A stretch of 10,254 nt of DNA. It comes from Bacteroidales bacterium. GTDB taxonomy: Bacteria; Bacteroidota; Bacteroidia; Bacteroidales; JAADGE01. The notes beneath the pieces were generated by a model, which worked only from the letters and a program-made list of their open reading frames with translations, did no database searches and was not told where the DNA came from. Made by a program: the position numbers and the translations under genes. The stretch spans positions 1 through 10,254 of the forward strand of contig JAOZQB010000103.1 of assembly GCA_029932445.1 (NCBI GenBank), given 5' to 3'. Below are positions 1 through 6,247 of this stretch, in pieces (the stretch's first letter is position 1; every line of letters starts with the position of its first letter).

Positions 1-1049
1 TTATCTGTTCCGGGGAATTTATTGAACAAAGGATATATTTTGTAATAGGAATTTTGGCTTTTAATATCAGATAATCCGCAAATTACGGCAACCGGGATAT
101 TGTTTTTCTCAGCTTTATTAATGATTGTTCCGGTCAATTTTCCTTCAAAACTTTGAGCATCGAATTTACCTTCACCGGTTATGATGAGGTCAATATCTTT
201 TATCAATTTGTTAAATCCGGAAAGCTGTATCATTGTCTCGGCTCCCGATTTTAATTCTGCATTAAAAAACACTTTGCTTCCCGCACCGAAGCCGCCTGCA
301 GCACCGTAACCGTAACAATTATTTAAATCGATATTGAATTGTTTGTGAACACCGGTTGCAAAATTTCTCAAACCGTCATCAAGTAATTTTATTTCTTTCG
401 GATTTGCACCTTTTTGTCCGGCATAAATATAGGATGCACCGTTTTCGCCGTGTAAATTATTCTTTACATCGTAAAGTGAGATAAAATTAAGATTATCGAA
501 ATTAATTTTTACATTTTCAGTATCAATTTTACTGATTTCAATAAGATTTTTACCGGTTATATTTCTTATAAGTTTACCGGTTTTATCACAGAACTGAAAT
601 CCTAAAGCTTCTGCAGCACCGCATCCGGCATCATTGGTTGCACTGCCTCCGAGAGCAAGATAAATTGTTTTTGCTCCTTTTTCAACTGCATGGCAGATTA
701 ATTCTCCCGTTCCGTATGTGCTTGTATGCATAGGGTTTTGATCTTCCGGTTTCAGAAGATGCAATCCGGATGCAGCAGACATATCAATTATTGCAATTTT
801 GTTTTTTTCAGAATAATAATAGCTTGCATCAATTAATTTGAAAATCGGATTATGAACTTTTAAAGTAACGGGTTTTGCATTAACAAAAACAGCAAGAATT
901 TCTGAGGTTCCTTCACCGCCGTCTGCCAAAGGTAATTTAACTGTTTCGATTTGTGTATATTGGGTTTTTATTACTGCTTCAACAGCATTCGCAACTTGTT
1001 GAGCTGAAAAGGTGTATTTAAATTTATCCGGAGCGATAAGGATTTTCAT
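1..1049 (-). CDS. glxK: Glycerate kinase, type I (partial, C-terminus off window)
   Basis: Predicted ATP-dependent kinase that phosphorylates D-glycerate (usually to 2-phosphoglycerate in this family), a cytoplasmic enzyme feeding glycerate into lower glycolysis. Reading leftward from ATG at 1049, the frame is open for 349 codons and reaches the window edge without a stop. The family is usually about 375 residues, so roughly the last 25 are missing. Visible family signatures are the N-terminal MKILIAPDKFK, LPLADGGEGT at about residues 41-50, GGSATNDAGCG at 134-144, GYGAAGGFGAG at 247-257 and ITGEGKFDAQ at 290-299. The start is fixed by the typical MKILIAPD opening. It is divergent from the rsfS operon across a 79-base gap, so it is probably an independent transcription unit. 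The symbol follows the glxK/garK family; the sequence cannot separate those paralogues. No frameshift seen. Confidence 0.93.
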   Translation of the reverse strand, partial: MKILIAPDKFKYTFSAQQVANAVEAVIKTQYTQIETVKLPLADGGEGTSEILAVFVNAKPVTLKVHNPIFKLIDASYYYSEKNKIAIIDMSAASGLHLLKPEDQNPMHTSTYGTGELICHAVEKGAKTIYLALGGSATNDAGCGAAEALGFQFCDKTGKLIRNITGKNLIEISKIDTENVKINFDNLNFISLYDVKNNLHGENGASYIYAGQKGANPKEIKLLDDGLRNFATGVHKQFNIDLNNCYGYGAAGGFGAGSKVFFNAELKSGAETMIQLSGFNKLIKDIDLIITGEGKFDAQSFEGKLTGTIINKAEKNNIPVAVICGLSDIKSQNSYYKIYPLFNKFPGTD

Positions 1050-1092
1050 TATAAATGTTTTATTAAAGTGCAAGTTATCGTATAAAATTAAT

Positions 1093-1100
1093 TAAATTTG
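1093..1100 (+). promoter_or_regulatory. Candidate Bacteroidota -7 box upstream of rsfS
   Basis: TAAATTTG fits the Bacteroidota primary-sigma -7 consensus TAnnTTTG exactly. It would place transcription start near 1107, about 20 bases before the rsfS ATG. A clear -33 TTG element at the usual spacing is not visible, and in DNA this AT-rich such octamers occur by chance, so support is moderate. It lies in the only gap where the rsfS-ftsH block can have its first promoter. No equally good box was seen on the opposite strand for the glycerate kinase. Confidence 0.45.
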
Positions 1101-1128
1101 CCGGATTATTAAAAAATTAAAACGATTT

Positions 1129-1503
1129 ATGGCAGAAACTCAAAAACTTCTGGATGCAATTAAAAACGGGATGACTGAAAAAAAAGCAAAGAACATTGTA
1201 AAAATGGATTTTGCAAATACTCTGAATTCAATAACGGATTATTTTATGATTTGTGAAGTTGAAACTGATAAACAGGCAGTTACCGTTGCTGATTCTGTTG
1301 AGCGTATTGTGAGAAACGAAACAGGAGAAAAGGTTTTTCATAAAGAAGGATATGAAAATGCAGAGTGGATTATTTTGGATTATTTTGATGTGATGGTTCA
1401 TGTTTTTCGTTCCGAATTCAGAAAATCATACCAATTGGAGGATTTATGGGCTGATGCCGAAATTACGAATATTGAAGTTAAATATTCAAGTATTGAAAAC
1501 TAA
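1129..1503 (+). CDS. rsfS: Ribosomal silencing factor RsfS (Iojap/YbeB family)
   Basis: 124 residues, the usual size for this single-domain family. RsfS proteins bind ribosomal protein uL14 on the 50S subunit and block joining with 30S, lowering translation when nutrients are scarce. Family signatures visible are DYFMICEVETDKQAVTVADSVE at about residues 37-58 (degenerate form of the SDYFVI...Q..AIAD block) and EWIILDYFDVMVHVF at about 80-94, followed by R..YQLEDLWADA, the conserved C-terminal part. The ATG at 1129 is the only one that gives the full domain. There is no Shine-Dalgarno match, as is normal in Bacteroidota. It is the first gene of a run of same-strand genes; ftsH starts 13 bases after its stop, so the two are probably co-transcribed. 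The function is inferred from the family. Confidence 0.93.
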   Translation: MAETQKLLDAIKNGMTEKKAKNIVKMDFANTLNSITDYFMICEVETDKQAVTVADSVERIVRNETGEKVFHKEGYENAEWIILDYFDVMVHVFRSEFRKSYQLEDLWADAEITNIEVKYSSIEN

Positions 1504-1516
1504 AGAAAAGGAAAAA

Positions 1517-3625
1517 ATGTCAGATAAAAATAAGAAAGAAACAAGAAAAAAAATGCCTGAGAAAAGACCGGATAAAGGGAATCAATCGGAGAATAATAAT
1601 ATGTTTGCCGGAAACGGAAAAAATAAAAACACCATATTTATTTTTATAGCGGTTGCAGTCGGTTTTTTTGTGTTGAATTATTTTTCGAATCAGGAAACGG
1701 CTGTTAAAATTACTCAAGTACGTTTTGAAACGAAAATAATGCCGAAACATGCCGTTGACAAAGTTGTTGTTGTTAATCATCAAAAAGTTGAAGTTTATAT
1801 CAAAGAACAGTTGCGAACGGATCCTGAATTCAGTGATTTGAAATCTGAAGGAAGTGTTTTTGCAGCAGGGAAAACGCCTGATTATTATTTTAATATCGGT
1901 TCGGTTGAAGTTTTTGAAAAAAACATGGAAACACTTCAAAAGGATGTTCCGAGAGTTAATAGAGTCCCGATTGACTATGATACTCAGACAGATGTATTCG
2001 GAGAACTTTTAGGATGGTTATTACCGTTAATTATTATTGTGGCTATTTGGATTTTTGTTTTTCGAAGAATGGGAAGCGGAATGGGCGGTGCCGGAGGAGG
2101 AATTTTTAATGTCGGTCGTTCCAAAGCAAAGTTGTTTGATAACGAAAAAACAAAAGTAAAAGTTGATTTTACAAATGTTGCCGGGATGGAAGAAGCCAAA
2201 ATTGAGGTTCAGGAAATAGTTGATTTTTTGAAAAAACCGGATAAATATACCAAACTCGGAGGAAAAATTCCGAAAGGAGCATTATTAGTAGGTCCTCCCG
2301 GAACCGGAAAAACTTTATTGGCAAAAGCCGTAGCCGGTGAAGCTAATGTACCTTTTTTCTCATTATCGGGTTCCGATTTTGTAGAGATGTTTGTAGGGGT
2401 AGGAGCTTCCCGTGTTCGGGATTTATTTTCCCAAGCAAAACAAAAATCTCCGTGTATTGTTTTCATTGATGAAATTGATGCAATCGGAAGAACAAGAAGC
2501 AGAGGTGCAAGTTTAGGTGGTAATGATGAGAGGGAAAATACATTAAATCAATTGCTTACAGAGATGGACGGTTTTGATACCAATGCCGGTGTTATTATAA
2601 TTGCTGCTACTAATCGTGCTGATGTTCTCGATCCTGCTTTAATGCGTGCCGGCCGGTTTGATCGACAAATTCATGTTGAACTTCCGGATTTAACCGAGCG
2701 TGAAGATATATTTAAAGTTCATATTAAGCCCTTAAAAATGAGCAGTGATGTTGATATTCAAAAATTGGCTAAACAAACTCCCGGATTTTCCGGTGCTGAT
2801 ATTGCAAATGTATGTAATGAAGCTGCTTTAATTGCTGCCAGAAGTAATAAAAAAAGCGTTACTCATCAGGATTTTCATGATGCTATTGATCGAATTGTAG
2901 GAGGATTAGAAAAGAAAAGTAAAATTATTACTAAAACAGAAAAGAAAACAATTGCGTATCATGAAGCCGGTCATGCAACGGTCAGTTGGATGCTTGAACA
3001 TGCTCACCCACTGGTTAAAGTTACGATTGTGCCTCGCGGTCAAGCACTCGGAGCTGCATGGTATCAACCGCACGAAAGACAAATAACAACAAAAGATCAA
3101 TTGCTTGATGAAATGTGTGCAACACTCGGAGGAAGAGCTTCCGAAGAAATAAATTTCGGAAAAATTTCAACCGGTGCTTTAAATGATTTGGAACGGGTTA
3201 CTAAACAAGCTTTTTCCATGACGGCTTTTCTGGGAATGAGTGAGAAAATCGGAAATTTAAGCTATTATGATTCAACAAAGTCTGAATATCAATTTCAAAA
3301 ACCTTACAGCGAATTAACCGGAGAAATGATTGATCAGGAAGTTAAGGCTATGATTGAAGAGCAATATAACCGAGCAAAGGAAATTTTAAAAGATAATACG
3401 GAAGGAATGACACAACTTGCCGAATTATTGCTTGAAAAGGAAGTTATTTATTTTGAAGATGCTGAAAAAATTCTCGGTAAAAGAGATTTTAATGATGAAT
3501 ATGAAGAAGAAGTTCAAAAAATAAGACAGAAAAATAAAGACCGTTTAAAGCATCAACTTGAAGAAAAAGCAAGACAAGATAAAGAAGAAAAAGAACGAAA
3601 AGAAAAAAGAGAAAATAAAATTTAA
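1517..3625 (+). CDS. ftsH: ATP-dependent zinc metalloprotease FtsH
   Basis: Membrane-bound AAA+ protease that extracts and degrades misfolded membrane proteins and selected soluble regulators. Counting from ATG 1517 (702 residues): a Lys-rich cytoplasmic start, first membrane segment at about 39-56, periplasmic domain to about 160, second membrane segment at about 163-183, a Gly-rich linker, then the AAA+ module with Walker A GPPGTGKT 259-266, pore loop FVG 292-294, Walker B FIDEID 316-321, and the second region of homology ATNRADVLDPALMRAGRFDR at 364-383. The protease has zinc site HEAGH 482-486 and a probable third ligand, Asp557, in ALNDLERV. The last 45 or so residues are a highly charged Lys/Glu coiled-coil-like tail. 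The frame is open from 1400, inside rsfS, but those 39 extra codons overlap rsfS and resemble no FtsH N-terminus, so 1517, after an AAAGAAAAGGAAAAA leader, is chosen. All catalytic residues are present. Confidence 0.98.
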   Translation: MSDKNKKETRKKMPEKRPDKGNQSENNNMFAGNGKNKNTIFIFIAVAVGFFVLNYFSNQETAVKITQVRFETKIMPKHAVDKVVVVNHQKVEVYIKEQLRTDPEFSDLKSEGSVFAAGKTPDYYFNIGSVEVFEKNMETLQKDVPRVNRVPIDYDTQTDVFGELLGWLLPLIIIVAIWIFVFRRMGSGMGGAGGGIFNVGRSKAKLFDNEKTKVKVDFTNVAGMEEAKIEVQEIVDFLKKPDKYTKLGGKIPKGALLVGPPGTGKTLLAKAVAGEANVPFFSLSGSDFVEMFVGVGASRVRDLFSQAKQKSPCIVFIDEIDAIGRTRSRGASLGGNDERENTLNQLLTEMDGFDTNAGVIIIAATNRADVLDPALMRAGRFDRQIHVELPDLTEREDIFKVHIKPLKMSSDVDIQKLAKQTPGFSGADIANVCNEAALIAARSNKKSVTHQDFHDAIDRIVGGLEKKSKIITKTEKKTIAYHEAGHATVSWMLEHAHPLVKVTIVPRGQALGAAWYQPHERQITTKDQLLDEMCATLGGRASEEINFGKISTGALNDLERVTKQAFSMTAFLGMSEKIGNLSYYDSTKSEYQFQKPYSELTGEMIDQEVKAMIEEQYNRAKEILKDNTEGMTQLAELLLEKEVIYFEDAEKILGKRDFNDEYEEEVQKIRQKNKDRLKHQLEEKARQDKEEKERKEKRENKI

Positions 3626-3636
3626 ACTTATATAAA

Positions 3637-4575
3637 ATGGATAATTGGGTTAAAATTCAATCATTTGAAAGGTATCATCAAGCAGAATTAAGAAAAAATA
3701 TTTTGAATCGTAATGAAATAAATGCGGTTATTTTAGATGAGAAAGACAGTCTTTTTCTGCTCGGAAATATTGATTTGTATGTGGAAGAGTTTAATGAAAA
3801 AAAAGCAAGAGCTTTAATCGATGAATTTGAGGGTTTAACAAAAATTAATTCTTATGTTGATTTAAAACCGATTCTTTTATTTCAAAAAATATTACAGGAA
3901 GCTGATATTCATACGATTTTAAAAAGAAAAGAAAGTAATAAATATATTCTTGATAATTATGAATTGTATGTTGAGAATAAAGATGTTGAAAAAGTGATTC
4001 CGTATTTGACCGGTAAAAATCTTAAAGGATGGAGAAATCTGTTGATTAGCAGTAAATTAAGGCAGGTCAAGTATTTTGTTGATTTACTTGCCGAAAATTT
4101 GATTAATACCGTTGTTATTAAGAAAAAAGATTCTGATTATCATTTGGAAGCGGTCATCATTTATGTAAAAAATGAAGATATTGAAAGAGCCGAAAAAATA
4201 GTAAGGGAATTAAAAGCTTATGAAGTTGTTAAAGAATTTGATAATTTGCCGGCTGCAGAAAAAGCTGAGGAAACTCTTTTTTTACATAAAATTAAAGCAA
4301 TAAATAAAAAAGAAAAAGGGAAATTAAAGCTATTTGTTGAAAAAAATCAAGCAAAAGAAGCCGAAGAAATTTTGGCAAATGAAACAGAATGGACACTTTT
4401 GAAATCGTATTCAAATATAGCAAAAGCCATGTTTCATAAAAGTATTTTAGATGAAACAGGTATTCCGTCAGTAATTATCAATGATAAAGATAGGACATTC
4501 TTACTCGGTGAAATTGAATTATATACAGAAAAAGACCGGCTTGAAGCAGCACGTAAAATAATTGCAAACCTTTAA
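3637..4575 (+). CDS. Uncharacterised protein of five DUF2007-like repeats
   Basis: 312 residues, soluble, no signal peptide or membrane segment. I do not know its function. It consists of five similar units at about residues 4-65, 69-124, 132-192, 195-247 and 252-312. Each reads as an aromatic/hydrophobic strand, a helix, a strand of the type I..VIIK-D, a second strand ending in LY(V/T)E, and a helix rich in E, A and R. This is the ferredoxin-like pattern of DUF2007 ('putative signal transducing protein'), normally one or two copies per protein. Units 1 and 5 align without gaps at an offset of 248 residues, with 22 identities over residues 4-61, including FLLG.I.LY. Unit 4 is the most eroded, with a short central loop. 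It sits 11 bases after ftsH and 3 bases before cdsA, so it is almost certainly in their operon. The DUF2007 assignment is by eye; repeat count is better supported than the family name. Confidence 0.8.
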   Translation: MDNWVKIQSFERYHQAELRKNILNRNEINAVILDEKDSLFLLGNIDLYVEEFNEKKARALIDEFEGLTKINSYVDLKPILLFQKILQEADIHTILKRKESNKYILDNYELYVENKDVEKVIPYLTGKNLKGWRNLLISSKLRQVKYFVDLLAENLINTVVIKKKDSDYHLEAVIIYVKNEDIERAEKIVRELKAYEVVKEFDNLPAAEKAEETLFLHKIKAINKKEKGKLKLFVEKNQAKEAEEILANETEWTLLKSYSNIAKAMFHKSILDETGIPSVIINDKDRTFLLGEIELYTEKDRLEAARKIIANL

Positions 4576-4578
4576 TTC

Positions 4579-5418
4579 ATGTTGAAAGAAAATTTGTTAA
4601 AAAGAGCACTCTCAGCGCTGGTTTTTGTAGTTGTGATTTTAGGCGGCATCTTAATTAATGAATATTTATATGTTGTTATTTTTACGCTGATAACAATTAT
4701 TGCACTTGCTGAATCCTATCATTTATTTGAAAAATCAGGCAATCGACCTCAAAAATATTACGGTATTTTTGTTGGGCTGACGATTTACTTGCTGACTTTT
4801 TTTGTTGCTCGCGGTGATATTCCGCCTTCATCATATTTTATTGCTATTTTCCTTATTTTATTTTTATTTATTTTTGAAATATATCAAGATCGAGAAGATC
4901 ATTTTATCAGTATTGCATTTACGGTTTTCGGAATTGTTTATGTTGTTATTCCGATGTCAACATTGAATTTTATTGCTTTTTCCGGAATTAATAACGGCCT
5001 TTTTACTTATGAATATTTATTGGCCTTATTTATTATTTTATGGGTTAATGATTCAGGAGCTTATTTAATCGGATCTGTATTCGGGAAAACAAAATTATTT
5101 GAACGTATATCTCCGAATAAATCTTGGGAAGGAACAATCGGAGGTGCCGTTTTTGCATTTATTGCCGCTTATGTTATTTCCCTCTTTTTTACCGGCTTAT
5201 CTCTTTTTCAATGGTTCATTTTTGCCGGAATTACCGTTCTTTTCGGAACTTACGGTGATTTGGTTGAATCGTGGTTAAAACGCAGAGCCGGAATCAAAGA
5301 TTCAGGAACTATAATGCCGGGTCACGGCGGTTTGCTTGATCGTTTCGACAGCACTCTTTTTGCTGCTCCGATGATTTTTCTTTTCCTGAAAATTATTGAA
5401 TATTTTTTTATTTCTTAA
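4579..5418 (+). CDS. cdsA: Phosphatidate cytidylyltransferase (CDP-diglyceride synthase)
   Basis: Integral membrane enzyme that makes CDP-diacylglycerol from CTP and phosphatidic acid, the precursor of all phospholipids here. 279 residues, close to the family norm of about 270, with some seven or eight hydrophobic segments spread over the chain. The C-terminal CDP-diglyceride synthetase signature is intact at about residues 231-258: S.LKRR.GIKDSG...PGHGG.LDR.DS, carrying the conserved Lys and Asp residues used for metal and substrate binding. Also seen are NDSGAYLIGS.FGK at 157-170 and SPNKSWEG at 178-185, both family blocks. The start at 4579 gives a typical positively charged N-terminus (MLKENLLKRALSALVF). 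It begins 3 bases after the repeat protein's stop, indicating translational coupling, and is followed by psd after 78 bases, so two enzymes of phosphatidylethanolamine synthesis are neighbours. Confidence 0.96.
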   Translation: MLKENLLKRALSALVFVVVILGGILINEYLYVVIFTLITIIALAESYHLFEKSGNRPQKYYGIFVGLTIYLLTFFVARGDIPPSSYFIAIFLILFLFIFEIYQDREDHFISIAFTVFGIVYVVIPMSTLNFIAFSGINNGLFTYEYLLALFIILWVNDSGAYLIGSVFGKTKLFERISPNKSWEGTIGGAVFAFIAAYVISLFFTGLSLFQWFIFAGITVLFGTYGDLVESWLKRRAGIKDSGTIMPGHGGLLDRFDSTLFAAPMIFLFLKIIEYFFIS

Positions 5419-5463
5419 ATCTTATCGGATTAATTATTATTATCATTTTTTCATTAAGTTTTG

Positions 5464-5471
5464 TAACTTTA
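5464..5471 (+). promoter_or_regulatory. Candidate -7 box upstream of psd
   Basis: TAACTTTA, within TTTTGTAACTTTAC, differs by one base from the Bacteroidota -7 consensus TAnnTTTG, and a T-run lies at 5446-5451 upstream. The implied start site would be near 5478, giving a leader of about 20 bases to the psd ATG. The 78-base cdsA-psd gap is longer than the other gaps in this block, which suits a secondary promoter. Read-through from cdsA remains possible because no terminator hairpin is visible in the gap. Confidence 0.4.
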
Positions 5472-5496
5472 CGGAAAAGTTTAAATATTTTTAAAA

Positions 5497-6159
5497 ATGA
5501 CTATTCACAGAGAAGGAACTCATTCCATTATAATCGCTGTATCTGTTTTGATTTTTTTTAATCTTGCAGTCCGGGTGTTTTTTTGCGATTGCACACTTAT
5601 TATGCTCATTTCACTTATAATCTCTTTGTTTTTGCTGTTTATGCTTATCTTTTTTTTCAGAAAACCGAAAAGAATTCTTACTGCTGATATCTTCGGAGTA
5701 ATCGCTCCTGCCGACGGAAAAGTTGTTGTAATTGAGAAAACTACGGAAAATGAATTTTTTAAAGATGAACGAATTCAAATCTCAATTTTCATGTCTGTTT
5801 GGAATGTGCATATTAATTTTTTTCCGCTTAGCGGAATCGTAAAATACTTTCGTTATCATAAAGGGAAATATTTATTGGCAAAAAATCCGAAATCTTCGCA
5901 AGAAAATGAAAGAACATCTGTAGTAATTGAAAATAAAAATGGAATTAAGGTTCTTTATCGTCAAATTGCCGGAACCGTTGCTCGCAGAATTGTCTTTTAT
6001 GTAAGAGAAGGAGAGGAAGTGGTGCAGTCGGAAGAAAGCGGATTTATAAAATTCGGCTCGAGAGTAGATGTATTCCTTCCGCTTGATACTGACATAAAAG
6101 TAAAAATCGGCGATAAAGTAAAAGGTTCTCAAACAGTAATTGCTGAATTTTCAGAGTAA
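5497..6159 (+). CDS. psd: Phosphatidylserine decarboxylase proenzyme, short form
   Basis: Pyruvoyl-dependent enzyme that converts phosphatidylserine to phosphatidylethanolamine at the inner membrane. 220 residues, matching the short (archaeal-type) Psd family rather than the roughly 320-residue E. coli form. Residues 10-28 and 33-54 are hydrophobic and should anchor it in the membrane. The catalytic region carries PADGKV at 71-76 (conserved Asp73), MSVWNVHINFFP at 99-110 (conserved His105) and FIKFGSRVDVFLP at 183-195. Self-cleavage is expected between Gly187 and Ser188, with Ser188 becoming the pyruvoyl group, giving a long beta chain and a 33-residue alpha chain. The start at 5497 gives the MTIHREGTHSI opening usual in Bacteroidota. 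The partner phosphatidylserine synthase, often the next gene in this phylum, is not here: lon follows instead. Confidence 0.95.
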   Translation: MTIHREGTHSIIIAVSVLIFFNLAVRVFFCDCTLIMLISLIISLFLLFMLIFFFRKPKRILTADIFGVIAPADGKVVVIEKTTENEFFKDERIQISIFMSVWNVHINFFPLSGIVKYFRYHKGKYLLAKNPKSSQENERTSVVIENKNGIKVLYRQIAGTVARRIVFYVREGEEVVQSEESGFIKFGSRVDVFLPLDTDIKVKIGDKVKGSQTVIAEFSE

Positions 6160-6197
6160 TTGATAAAATAATCTGCCGTATTTTCTTGTTTAAATAA

Positions 6198-6215
6198 TTG
6201 GCACGACCATTGACT
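6198..6215 (+). promoter_or_regulatory. Candidate sigma-54 (-24/-12) promoter upstream of lon
   Basis: TTGGCACGACCATTGACT resembles the RpoN consensus TTGGCACRNNNYTTGCW. The -24 half TTGGCAC is perfect, and GG (6200-6201) is followed by ten bases and then GA (6212-6213) where consensus has GC. The spacing is exact; the single serious mismatch is the C of the -12 GC. A start near 6224-6226 would leave a leader of about 22 bases before the lon ATG. No TAnnTTTG box was seen elsewhere in this 88-base gap. If real, lon would need an activator ATPase, for which I see no binding site. Confidence 0.42.
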
Positions 6216-6247
6216 GTGTAAACAAAAAGATTTTAAAAGAAAAATTT

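Noticed and set aside
1071..1110. Inverted repeat around AAAATTAATTAAATTT as an operator between the divergent genes
   Set aside because: The symmetry is imperfect and made only of A and T, so it is expected by chance in this composition.
1400..1516. Upstream extension of ftsH giving 39 extra N-terminal residues
   Set aside because: It lies inside the rsfS coding region in another frame, and the added residues do not look like an FtsH N-terminus. ATG 1517, just after the rsfS stop, is the normal start.
1520..1939. Minus-strand open frame of 139 codons opposite ftsH
   Set aside because: It is antisense to the periplasmic-domain part of ftsH, has a low-complexity Phe/Ile/Asn-rich translation with no recognisable domain, and arises from AT-rich coding bias on the other strand.
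6160..6247. Possible rho-independent terminator between psd and lon
   Set aside because: No GC-containing stem followed by a T-run could be found; the gap is explained better as a promoter region.
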